A DNA stretch of 64,000 nt, taken from NCBI GenBank assembly GCA_016872775.1, contig VGZA01000021.1, positions 1-64,000 on the forward strand. Direction: 5' to 3'. A program made the translations under genes and the position numbers. Shown here one piece after another: positions 52,076 through 60,344 of this stretch. Each line of letters opens with the position of its first letter. The stretch's first letter is position 1. The DNA is from Planctomycetota bacterium (GTDB lineage: Bacteria; Planctomycetota; Planctomycetia; Pirellulales; Pirellulaceae). The notes under the pieces were generated by a model. That model was given only the letters and a program-made list of their open reading frames with translations, made no database searches and was not told where the DNA came from.

Positions 52076-53587
52076 TCACCGGCGGATTCCCGCGGACAGT
52101 TCCCGCATTGCCTGTTCGCTCGCCGGCAACCAGCGTTCCTGTTCGTTCCAGAACTGTTGCAATGTCTGTTCGCTGGAGAAGAGAAAGATGCGCGTGCCGA
52201 TTCGCAGTCCATGCTTGTGATGGCCGGGAACCCACTTGTGCGTATCAAGGAGTTGCACCGGGTCGTAGCCCGAGAACATCGGGCTGTAGTGATCCGGATC
52301 GGCAAAGAACTTCTCACTGGCGATTTCATCGGCGAAAAGGTAGGTCCGGCCACGATGTCGCGCACCGAACTGCGGGTCACCTTTCAGCATTCGATTCTGT
52401 TCCACCAGGGTTACCGGGCAGTAACCATCCAGCGCCAATGGCGGAGACGCCTCGTCGACTCGCGGCGGGGGCGGCATCGTTCTGCCGATCGTGTCGCCCG
52501 CTGCAGACAATCCCCGCGATCCCTGCGCGGAAGACGAGCTGGACCCGCCGGCAGGCATCGGCTCGCCGGTGGCTGCCACCGCGCCGCCAGATGGGGACGG
52601 ATTCATGTGCGGGTTGGAGACCGATTCGCTGGGCCCTGGTTCACGCGCTGGCGAGCGATGATTCGATCCCAGGTCGGGTTCGGCCACGTTTACGTCCGAG
52701 GGAACTGGACGGCGGGGATCGATGGCTGGTTCGCGCGCGGGAAGCGCGGGAATGGCTGGCTCGCCGGATCTCTCCCACCGGGACCGGTAGGAATCGATTC
52801 CCTTGGCGCCGAGGTAGCCTCCGTTTTGAACGCTGGGCCCCTCGTCGCCATTCGCGGAAGCGGGCGCGGCATCGGGTCGGCCCGGAATATCGCTGCTGCC
52901 GGCAACCGGAGTGACAGTATCCGCTGCAGCCCGCGTCCCCGTTTCCTGTTCCCGGCTACGGTAATTCGGCGCGCCGCTGGCGCGTGATTGGGGCGCATAG
53001 TCCCATTTTTGTTCATTTTGGGCCACCAGCAGCGGGTCGCGCGTGCCCGACTGAATCCCCTCGGGCGAACTGAATGGCAGCTGCCGCGCGGCGATCGATT
53101 CGACTGCCTGATTGCGGACCCTTGATTTGGCGGCGACAGCATCCAGTTGAGCGAGAAAACGCGTGGGATCCTGCTGGCTGACGCCGCGGTAAAGTTCGCG
53201 GCCGTCCGGCGTGGTGATGACGTCGGTCGGCCACTGGCGGACCTGATATTGTTCGGCGAGTTGTCCCGACGCGCTGACGTTGACGCGAACCGCCACGTAG
53301 TTGGTTTCCAGGGCACGCGTCACATCGGGGGAGCTGAACACATAACGTTCAACGCGCGTGCAGGGGGGACAGTTGTAGTCCCAGAAATGGAGTAACACCA
53401 GACATCGCCGCTGGGCAGCCAACTGCCGGGCCTCGTCGACCGATCCGGCCCATAACCGTTCGTCCTGGGAAAACCCAGCCGAAGCGAACGCCAGGCAACT
53501 CGCCAGCAGCAAGAGCGGGAGGGCAAGCGCCCGGGCCGTCCTGAGAATCACCGTTGCGCTGTCCCTAACCATTCCCCGTCCATCCAT
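52076..53587 (-). CDS. Thioredoxin-like protein fused to two YHS-like repeats, exported
   Basis: This 503-residue protein has a signal peptide (ALALPLLLLASCLAFASAGF, residues 20-39). A thioredoxin-like domain follows (about 45-150) with the active-site pair CPPC in FWDYNCPPCTRVE near residue 75 and a cis-Pro block (QWPTDVITTPDGR). A long Pro/Ser/Gly/Ala-rich disordered linker spans about 170-395. The end shows two adjacent YHS-like units: DGYCPVTLVEQ...GRTYLFADEIASEKFFADP and GYDPVQLLDTH...GTRIFLFSSEQTLQQFW. YHS domains bind metals in heavy-metal proteins; here the first unit has the expected cysteine, the second has none. Start ATG 53587 has GGAGA upstream. Redox handling of an extracytoplasmic metal or thiol partner is an inference. 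Confidence 0.82.
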   Translation of the reverse strand: MDGRGMVRDSATVILRTARALALPLLLLASCLAFASAGFSQDERLWAGSVDEARQLAAQRRCLVLLHFWDYNCPPCTRVERYVFSSPDVTRALETNYVAVRVNVSASGQLAEQYQVRQWPTDVITTPDGRELYRGVSQQDPTRFLAQLDAVAAKSRVRNQAVESIAARQLPFSSPEGIQSGTRDPLLVAQNEQKWDYAPQSRASGAPNYRSREQETGTRAAADTVTPVAGSSDIPGRPDAAPASANGDEGPSVQNGGYLGAKGIDSYRSRWERSGEPAIPALPAREPAIDPRRPVPSDVNVAEPDLGSNHRSPAREPGPSESVSNPHMNPSPSGGAVAATGEPMPAGGSSSSSAQGSRGLSAAGDTIGRTMPPPPRVDEASPPLALDGYCPVTLVEQNRMLKGDPQFGARHRGRTYLFADEIASEKFFADPDHYSPMFSGYDPVQLLDTHKWVPGHHKHGLRIGTRIFLFSSEQTLQQFWNEQERWLPASEQAMRELSAGIRR

Positions 53588-54417
53588 GGGATTATCTCCA
53601 GAACCCGCACAATCTCAGTCGCTATTGTCCGGAAATTGGCGGGAACTCCACCGATTGATATCGACAATCCGATGGGGGGAGTTGTAACAAAACGGTGAAC
53701 TTTGCCGATCGGGAGGACCTTGGTGCAAGATTGGAAACCACCTATTTTCTCAGAATTGGCTGCAGTAACAGCTTGACAGCACCGATCAGATGAGTAAGAT
53801 TCGCGTAAGTGATACTTCTGTAGAGCACGTTGGCGCTGCTCGCCCGTGTGACTTAGAGAGCACTTCTTGTTGGCTGTGGAAAATGGGCTTGAGAACTTGA
53901 GGACAGGATCGCCCGTTTGGATAGGGTTGTTCTGTGCGAGTTCGATCTGTGAGCGGAATCGTTTTTTGGAATGATCCGCCGGATTTGCCGCATGAATGAG
54001 CCGCCAGGAAGATCCAAAGCGCTGCTTGGAATGCCCGCGCAGGCATGCGAAAGGCAGATTGCCCTGGGGTGATTCCACGTGGTTTTTTCCACGCGAAAGG
54101 CGACTCTGCGAGCACGTGGCCGGCTGCACCGTCAGGCGTCGAGGAGTGAATCGACGGCCAGCGGATGGAGTCACGCGTTCGAAGTAACCTCTGTTGCGAA
54201 CTTTCGTCCCTGGGCTTGGAGCCGAATGGGATCCACGAGTTCGCTTCTGGCATCGCGCAGAGTCTAAACACGAACTCGAAACGACCACCGCCGGTTCTGT
54301 CCTGAGGTGCCGGTTGGCCTCCCGTACGGTGGTGAAGATCCGAGGCATGATTCAACCAGTCCGGTGACTATCATCGGCGGTCTTATTGGAGTTTCCTTTT
54401 CCAGGCAGGTTTTTTAG
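53588..54417. other. Long AT-richer non-coding region ahead of rho
   Basis: About 830 bases lack a credible gene; open frames in it are Ser/Arg-rich with no family trait. The stretch 53630-53960 looks less GC-rich than flanking genes. A promoter candidate lies at 53773-53800, so a leader of about 600 bases may precede rho, or a separate RNA may be made. No match to tmRNA, RNase P RNA or SRP RNA core motifs was recognised. Confidence 0.5.
53773..53800 (+). promoter_or_regulatory. Candidate sigma-70-like promoter upstream of rho
   Basis: A perfect TTGACA and TAAGAT are separated by 16 bases. The start of transcription would be near 53807, about 610 bases before the rho ATG. Close to consensus, but position alone does not prove that it serves rho. 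Confidence 0.45.
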
Positions 54418-55722
54418 ATGGGTAAGAAGCGTTTTCGTCCAAAGTCCGGGCCCGGGGGCAGACCGAATGGTTATCGCGGCAATGGCAGGCCGCGACGGCG
54501 TCATCCGCAGGGATCCGATCCCGGTTCGATGCCGTACGATAATGGTGCCTCCGTTCCGCCAGGCATCGAGGGCGAGGCGCCGATCGATCAGTCCGAATTG
54601 CCGCTCGAACCGGGCTACGGCATGCTGGAAATGCATCCCAACGGATACGGATTCCTGCGCAGTCCGAATAACAACTACTCGCGCGAACGGACCGACCCTT
54701 TCGTCCCCGGCACGATGATCGAGAAATATCGACTCCGGCAGGGCCTGATGATCCGTGGGCTGGTGCAACATTTCCGCAAACAGCAGGGGCCGCGACTGAA
54801 GGAAATCACGGACGTCGACGGCATGCCACCCGAGCAGTATGTCAATGTCAAGCCGTTCGATTCGCTGACGCCAATCAACCCCGAGAAATGGTTCCAATTG
54901 GAAACCGGATCGACGCCGTTAACGACGCGCGTCATGGACCTGCTGACACCGCTGGGCCGCGGGCAACGGGCACTGATTGTCGCGCCGCCGCGCACGGGCA
55001 AAACGATCATGCTGCAACACGTCAGTAATGGCGTGGCGACAAACTATCCCGACGTCAAAGTGATCGTCCTGCTCGTCGACGAACGGCCGGAGGAAGTCAC
55101 CGATATGCGCCGGTCGGTCAAAGGTGAAGTGATTGCGAGCAGCCTCGATCAGGACATCGAAAGCCATGTGCGAATCTCGCAACTGGTCATCGAACGCTGC
55201 CGCCGCCTCGCCGAAATGGGCAAGGACGTGTTCCTGCTGATGGACTCGATCACCCGGCTGGCTCGTGCGTTCAACAAGTACGTCGGAAATTCGGGCGGTA
55301 CGATGACTGGCGGTCTCAACATCAAGGCGATGGATATCCCCAAGAAGCTGTTCGCCACGGCCCGCGCGTTCGAAGAAGGTGGGTCACTGACGATTGTCGC
55401 GACCGCCTTGATCGACACCAGCAGCCGGATGGACGAAGCGATCTTCCAGGAATTCAAAGGCACCGGCAACATGGAACTGGTGCTGGATCGAAAACTGGCC
55501 GACCGTCGCGTTTTTCCCGCCATCGATATTTCGCAGTCGGGAACGCGCCGTGAGGAACTGCTGCTCGACCCGGTCACCTTGCATGCCGTTACCATGCTGC
55601 GTCGTACTTTGTCGTCGATGCATCCGGTCGATGCCATGGAACAGCTTGTCAAGCAGTTGGGCCGTTTCAAAACCAACGCGGACTTCATCAAACTGATCAG
55701 CGGCACCCGGCTCGACGATTAA
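54418..55722 (+). CDS. rho: Transcription termination factor Rho
   Basis: This 434-residue hexameric RNA helicase has a basic, glycine-rich N-terminus (KKRFRPKSGPGGRPNGYRG) followed by the cold-shock-like RNA-binding domain (GYGMLEMHPNGYGFLRS to YVNVKPFDSLTPI, about 65-155). The RecA-like motor has Walker A APPRTGKT at 189-196, the Rho signature DERPEEVTDMRRSV near 220 and DVFLLMDSITRLARAFN near 270. Q-loop NSGGTMTGGLN and R-loop region KKLFATARAFEEGGSLTIVATALIDT follow. All motor residues look intact. The N-terminal extension is typical of planctomycete and actinobacterial Rho forms that bind RNA more strongly. It is convergent with the acyltransferase fusion. Confidence 0.97.
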   Translation: MGKKRFRPKSGPGGRPNGYRGNGRPRRRHPQGSDPGSMPYDNGASVPPGIEGEAPIDQSELPLEPGYGMLEMHPNGYGFLRSPNNNYSRERTDPFVPGTMIEKYRLRQGLMIRGLVQHFRKQQGPRLKEITDVDGMPPEQYVNVKPFDSLTPINPEKWFQLETGSTPLTTRVMDLLTPLGRGQRALIVAPPRTGKTIMLQHVSNGVATNYPDVKVIVLLVDERPEEVTDMRRSVKGEVIASSLDQDIESHVRISQLVIERCRRLAEMGKDVFLLMDSITRLARAFNKYVGNSGGTMTGGLNIKAMDIPKKLFATARAFEEGGSLTIVATALIDTSSRMDEAIFQEFKGTGNMELVLDRKLADRRVFPAIDISQSGTRREELLLDPVTLHAVTMLRRTLSSMHPVDAMEQLVKQLGRFKTNADFIKLISGTRLDD

Positions 55723-55865
55723 CCCCTCCGCGCAACGAAAGTCGTTTAACGGTCACAGATTTCCGGTTGCCGATTGCGACAGTTACGCCGTCGCTTTTCG
55801 GGATTTTCGCACGCGCGGCATGCCCCCATCAAGCAACCGCGCGCCCCCGTTCCCCATTCTCCACT

Positions 55866-58800
55866 TCACGTCCCGCACAGCTTCAGAGCCATCTTCTTCA
55901 CTTCGGCGAGATCAAGTTTTCCCGAGCCGAGGATGGGGAGGTGGTCGGTTGCGATAAAACTATCGGCGGACGGTATGTAGATATTGGGAAGGCCGGCCGC
56001 CATCAGCGCCTGCTGGACTTCGGCGGGAGACTTTTCGATCGGCAAGTGGACGACGACGAGTCGTTCCCCCTTTTTCGCGTCCGGGATAGCGGTCACCGCC
56101 GCCTTCAACGTACCCTCACCGGCCGCGCCGAGGAACTTGTTGATTTCCTCTTCGATCAGGATGTGAGGGACCATTTCGCCTCCGATCTTGGAGAAACGGC
56201 TGAGGCGCCCCGTGATTCGGATGAAGCCATCGCCGTCGATCAGGCCGATGTCGCCGGTGTTGTACCAGCCGTCCTGGATTACCTGGCGGGTCAGGTCGTC
56301 TTGGCCCAGGTAGCCCTTCATGACATTCGGTCCCTTAATCCACAACATGCCCGGCTGATCGACTCCCAGAACGGCTCCTGTATCGGGATCGGTAATGCGG
56401 GCGCTGACACCAGGTACCGGGCGACCGACGGTGCCCTCCTTGGAATCGACCTGTCCCGCGCCGGCGGAACGGCTGGGGGGCACATTGACGGAAACCAGTG
56501 GTGACAGTTCGGTGGTCCCGTAGCCCTCGACGGGCCGCACGCCGAACTGCTGCTGGAAGGAATCACAGACATCCAAGGGCAGTTTTTCCGCGCCGGCGAC
56601 CACGACATCCAGTGTGGCAAATTCCTCTTTTTCGCAGCGCCGGGCGTAGGTGCGTAGAAACGTGGGTGTGGAGAGCAGGACGGTCCCGCGGTACTTCTTG
56701 CAGAGTTTGCCGACTTGTTTCGCGTCGAGAGGATTGAAATGGTAAGCGCCCATCACGTCCAGTCCCAACACGGCCCACATCGTGACCGTGTAGCCAAACG
56801 AATGGAAAAATGGCAGGACTCCGATCAACACGTCGGAGGAGCTCAGGCGAACGACTTGATCGATGGCACTCACATTGGATCCGATATTGCCAAAGGTCAA
56901 CATCACGCCTTTCGGGCGGCCCGTGGATCCGGAGGTGAAAATGACCGTCAGCACCTCGTCGCCGCTGACCCGGTCCATCTTCAGCGACCACAGCAGCGAC
57001 TTCGTCGGCAGCAGGTAGGTGCCGGCAAGAGCGACCAGTTTGTCGCTGCGCGAAATGCGCGCCCTCAGGTCTTCGAGGAATACGATCTCGGCGTCGAGTT
57101 TGAATTCCATTTTTTCCATGAACTTGCGGCTGGTCAGCACATGGCGGATTCCTGCCTGGGCGATGCAGTAATTGAGCGTCTCCGAGGTATTGGTGTAGTT
57201 CAAGTTGGCGGAAATACGCCTATCGATCGCCAGCGCCACATTGGCGACCGTACCGGCCGCCGACGGCGGCAGCAGCACGCCGACATAGCGCTCGTCGTCA
57301 CCGAGCACCTCGCGACGCAAGGCGCGACGCAGGGCGAGCGTGCGCATTAATAACTGCCGGCCGGTCAGTTCCGCGCCGGTCGAATCGGCCACTTTCAAGC
57401 CATTTCCACGGCGGCGGCACATTCCCACGAAATCGGCGACAAGTTGCGACGTTCCTCGACTGCGTTCATCCACTGCTCTGGCTCCCAGTTCCTGGACGCC
57501 TTGCCGAACACGATGCACATCATCCGGCGCGTAAATCGGTGCGCCGAAATAAATCGACATTCTGTAAGGGATTTGTTTGGGCCATTTCCAAAAGAAGCGG
57601 CCCCGCTCGAAACTAAAGATACTCCCCCAGAGCCCATCCAAGTAGACCGGGATCACCGGCACCGAGTTTCCCTCCAGGATCCGCAGCATCCCCGGGCGAA
57701 ACGCCAGCAATTGTCCCGATCGACTGATCCCGCCCTCGGGAAAGATGCAGACGAGTTCCCCCGCCGCCACCGCGTCGCGCGCTTCCCGCAATGCCGCCAC
57801 AATACTCTTGGGGCGACTCGGATCGACGAGGATCGCGCCAAACAGCCGACCGAGCGTGCCCAGGACCCGATTTTGGAAGTTACCCGCCCATGCGATCACT
57901 CGAATCGGACGGGAACTGGTCAGCAGCAGAAGCATCGCGTCGACATACGACACATGATTGGGAACCAGCAATGCGCCTCCGCGAGCCGGGACGTTTTCGC
58001 GGCCCACCACGCGCACTTTGTAAATGGTCATACTGGCGAGCCATACCAGGAAGCGGATGGTGGTCTGCGGGATCAGCCAGACTATGTAAACGCATACCGG
58101 GATGGTCACGACGCCTGCCACGAGAAAAACCTGCTTGGTCGTCAGCAGCGGCTCACCTGCGGGGCCGGTCGGGTATCGCATCAGGCAGAACAGCGCCGAA
58201 AACAACAGGACTCCGGAAAAGGTGAGAAAATTACTGGCGGCGAGGATGGAGCCGCGTGACGCCGGCGGGCTGCGATGCTGAAGATACGACTGCAGCGGAA
58301 CATCGAACATCCCCCCGCCGATCCCCAACACGATCAGGAAAGCGCAAGCCGCAAGATAGCTGGGCGTCACAGCCGATGCGGTATCGACCAGCGCGCCCTG
58401 GACAAAGTCCATGGCGATCGAGCCGGTGGCGATCGCCATTCCGCCGACGGGGAGCAGTCCGAGTTCGACGCGGCCCGCCGACCAGATTCCAGCCAGGACG
58501 CTGCCGATCCCGACACCCAGCGCGAGGCAGGCGAGCAGGGGCGCAACCAGCGACTGGTTTTCCGCGGCCGAGGCCGACAGGTTTCCCTCGAAAACATACT
58601 GGTCAATATTCATGTTCGCCAGGGAACCGAGGCTCCAGAAAAACATGCTGCCCAGGGCGACGCGCAGCATGGCGCGGTGCGCCGCGAGAATCCGGAAATC
58701 GGCGATCATCCTCGGTAACGGATTCCAGGGAAAGCGGCGACTGGCGTCGGCCGCCGGCGCTCGGGCAATCAGAAGACTCGCCAGAAATCCGCTCACCGCG

Positions 58801-59378
58801 ATGCCGATCAGCACGGATGCCGAGAGGCCCAGTTGGTGCTGACCTCGTGGGCGGGTCACGTCGGTCAGGACATTCCCAACCGCGGCGCCCAAGACGGTTC
58901 CCACGACCGTCGTCAGCCCCATCAGGCCATTCGCCGCGGAAATCGCGTCGGAGCGCAACATTTCCGGAATCGCCCCAAGACGGGCAGGCGAAAAAAGGCA
59001 GCTCTGGGCGCCCAGCAACGCTAGCACGATGAAAATCAAGTAGATGTTTCCGAGCCAGATCGCGAGCAGCGCCGCCGCCATCAGTACGATCTCGGCAAAC
59101 TTACAGCGGACGATCACGGCGCGCTTGGAATAGCGATCGGCCAGGTAGCCCGAAGGAGCCGCAAGCAGTAAATAAGGAAGGACGAAACTGAACATCCCGG
59201 CCGTCAGTACAAACTGCACCTGCTCCCGATCGACAAACTGTTTGCCGATTCCCACGACCAGCCAACGAAAGACGTTGTCGTTGACGACGGTCAAGAACTG
59301 CATGGCGACCAGGCCTGCGAAGCTCCAGGAGCGTAAGCCCAATTGCCCGTTTGTCGAACCCCGTTCATGCTCCAACAT
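55866..59378 (-). CDS. aas: MFS/PlsC acyltransferase/acyl-activating enzyme fusion (LplT-Aas-like)
   Basis: This 1170-residue protein has three domains. Residues 1-450 form an MFS transporter with about 12 spans (LplT-like lysophospholipid flippase region). Residues 455-640 form a PlsC-type acyltransferase with NHVSYVDAM (474-482) and FPEGGISRSG (546-555). Residues 660-1170 form an AMP-forming acyl-CoA/ACP synthetase with TSGSTGRPKG (815-824), a YGTTELSP motif and GWYNTGDIG near 1070. In E. coli, LplT and Aas are separate proteins that import and re-acylate lysophospholipids; here all three activities are on one chain. Start ATG 59378 fits the MFS N-terminus. The terminal lysine block (GSGKLDLAEVKKMAL) is intact. 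The role is membrane phospholipid repair, by inference. Confidence 0.93.
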   Translation of the reverse strand: MLEHERGSTNGQLGLRSWSFAGLVAMQFLTVVNDNVFRWLVVGIGKQFVDREQVQFVLTAGMFSFVLPYLLLAAPSGYLADRYSKRAVIVRCKFAEIVLMAAALLAIWLGNIYLIFIVLALLGAQSCLFSPARLGAIPEMLRSDAISAANGLMGLTTVVGTVLGAAVGNVLTDVTRPRGQHQLGLSASVLIGIAVSGFLASLLIARAPAADASRRFPWNPLPRMIADFRILAAHRAMLRVALGSMFFWSLGSLANMNIDQYVFEGNLSASAAENQSLVAPLLACLALGVGIGSVLAGIWSAGRVELGLLPVGGMAIATGSIAMDFVQGALVDTASAVTPSYLAACAFLIVLGIGGGMFDVPLQSYLQHRSPPASRGSILAASNFLTFSGVLLFSALFCLMRYPTGPAGEPLLTTKQVFLVAGVVTIPVCVYIVWLIPQTTIRFLVWLASMTIYKVRVVGRENVPARGGALLVPNHVSYVDAMLLLLTSSRPIRVIAWAGNFQNRVLGTLGRLFGAILVDPSRPKSIVAALREARDAVAAGELVCIFPEGGISRSGQLLAFRPGMLRILEGNSVPVIPVYLDGLWGSIFSFERGRFFWKWPKQIPYRMSIYFGAPIYAPDDVHRVRQGVQELGARAVDERSRGTSQLVADFVGMCRRRGNGLKVADSTGAELTGRQLLMRTLALRRALRREVLGDDERYVGVLLPPSAAGTVANVALAIDRRISANLNYTNTSETLNYCIAQAGIRHVLTSRKFMEKMEFKLDAEIVFLEDLRARISRSDKLVALAGTYLLPTKSLLWSLKMDRVSGDEVLTVIFTSGSTGRPKGVMLTFGNIGSNVSAIDQVVRLSSSDVLIGVLPFFHSFGYTVTMWAVLGLDVMGAYHFNPLDAKQVGKLCKKYRGTVLLSTPTFLRTYARRCEKEEFATLDVVVAGAEKLPLDVCDSFQQQFGVRPVEGYGTTELSPLVSVNVPPSRSAGAGQVDSKEGTVGRPVPGVSARITDPDTGAVLGVDQPGMLWIKGPNVMKGYLGQDDLTRQVIQDGWYNTGDIGLIDGDGFIRITGRLSRFSKIGGEMVPHILIEEEINKFLGAAGEGTLKAAVTAIPDAKKGERLVVVHLPIEKSPAEVQQALMAAGLPNIYIPSADSFIATDHLPILGSGKLDLAEVKKMALKLCGT

Positions 59379-59568
59379 GGTTGCGGTATCCCCGTCCGGT
59401 GTGCGTTGAGCGAACCCGTTGCGGCGGTCCCACTTTATCCGAAACGCCCGGTTTCATGGGACGTCGAATAACCGCTGCATTCGGGAAAATCAACCGGCAC
59501 GGCGATGCAATGAAGTTCCCGACCGCTCCAAAACGATACCTTCCAAGGACCTCGATCGGAGCGCCCCT

Positions 59569-59865
59569 ATGGAACTCAACCGAAACCAAGTCTTCTTGAC
59601 CGGCCTGTTGCTGGTTTTTCTGGGAATTCAGTTTCGCTGGGTCGAGTCATTTGTGCTGAATGAAAAGACCACTCAGTTTGTCGCCGAACAGATGCACCAG
59701 GTGGAAAAAGGCAGTAGTCCGGGGCCGTTGCGATCGGCATTGATTTCCGCGGCTCCCCCCTCACGTCGCACGATTACGCCGCCACGGTGGCTCGGTTTGT
59801 CGTTCATCTCCATCGGCGCGGTACTCGTACTGCACAGCCTTGCCATGCGCCGTCCCGGGAGCTGA
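59569..59865 (+). CDS. Small membrane protein, two spans
   Basis: This 98-residue protein starts at ATG 59569 with CGGAG upstream. Hydrophobic segments lie at residues 7-20 (VFLTGLLLVFLGIQF) and 74-90 (WLGLSFISIGAVLVLHSLA). A polar central loop (EKTTQFVAEQMHQVEKGSSP) with serine/proline lies between. There is no family resemblance. A longer open frame upstream is basic and arginine-rich, so it was not used. Divergent from the acyltransferase fusion; its role is unknown. Confidence 0.68.
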   Translation: MELNRNQVFLTGLLLVFLGIQFRWVESFVLNEKTTQFVAEQMHQVEKGSSPGPLRSALISAAPPSRRTITPPRWLGLSFISIGAVLVLHSLAMRRPGS

Positions 59866-59895
59866 CCGCAGCCGGGTATAGGCAGGCCTGGCGGA

Positions 59896-60168
59896 TCATT
59901 GCGTCAGGAACCAGAGGAATGGAAGACAGGAGACCAGGTTGAAAGCGCTAGCCGACAACCATCGCCGCATCTCCCAGCGTCTCAGCGCTTGAAAATTGAT
60001 GACAGCGACACTCCCCAACACGAGCACTTCGTGCAATTCGAATGCCGACTCCGGCCAGTCGTTGCGGTGATGAACGAGTTGTCCGCAAAATACGGCCACG
60101 ACGATGACACTGATCACCATGGAGCTGCCGGCGGCAACGGCACTGACGTCATGCCGGCGAGTTGCCAA
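59896..60168 (-). CDS. Small unknown membrane protein (tentative)
   Basis: This 90-residue frame from ATG 60168 has hydrophobic segments near residues 10-31 (AAGSSMVISVIVVAVFCGQLV), 46-60 (HEVLVLGSVAVINFQ) and 75-88 (FNLVSCLPFLWFLT), so a two- or three-span membrane protein is plausible. An internal ATG at 60120 could be the true start. No ribosome site or family was recognised. It is downstream of topA on the same strand but separated by a strong hairpin. Confidence 0.5.
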   Translation of the reverse strand: MATRRHDVSAVAAGSSMVISVIVVAVFCGQLVHHRNDWPESAFELHEVLVLGSVAVINFQALRRWEMRRWLSASAFNLVSCLPFLWFLTQ

Positions 60169-60287
60169 AGGGGCATCGTACCGGCTCGGCGCAATCGCCT
60201 GAGTGCCCCTCCTGGAGGTTGTTCGTCTTCATCGACGGGCGAACGATACGGGTTCGTCTGTGATTCCGTTACCTTCGAAACTCCCGG

Positions 60288-60316
60288 GGACCGCTCCCAT
60301 TCGATGGCAGCGGTCC
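60288..60316 (-). terminator. Strong hairpin after topA
   Basis: GGACCGCT...AGCGGTCC (8 pairs) encloses CCAT-TCG-ATGG (4 pairs) with one C-C mismatch, 28 bases past the topA stop. No T-tract follows on either strand, so it may be a Rho-assisted terminator or an RNA-stabilising end. Confidence 0.5.
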
Positions 60317-60344
60317 GGTGATTGGCCGGGTCGAACGCCGTTAC

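Noticed and set aside
54062-54100. CCACGTGG followed by TTTTTT and CCACG as a terminator
   Set aside because: The stem is loopless or only five pairs with the T-run as loop, so it does not make a good intrinsic terminator.
53548-54348. Minus-strand open frame of 266 residues upstream of rho
   Set aside because: Composition is Ser/Arg-rich and random-like, it has no domain, and it would overlap the thioredoxin/YHS gene start; treated as non-coding leader.
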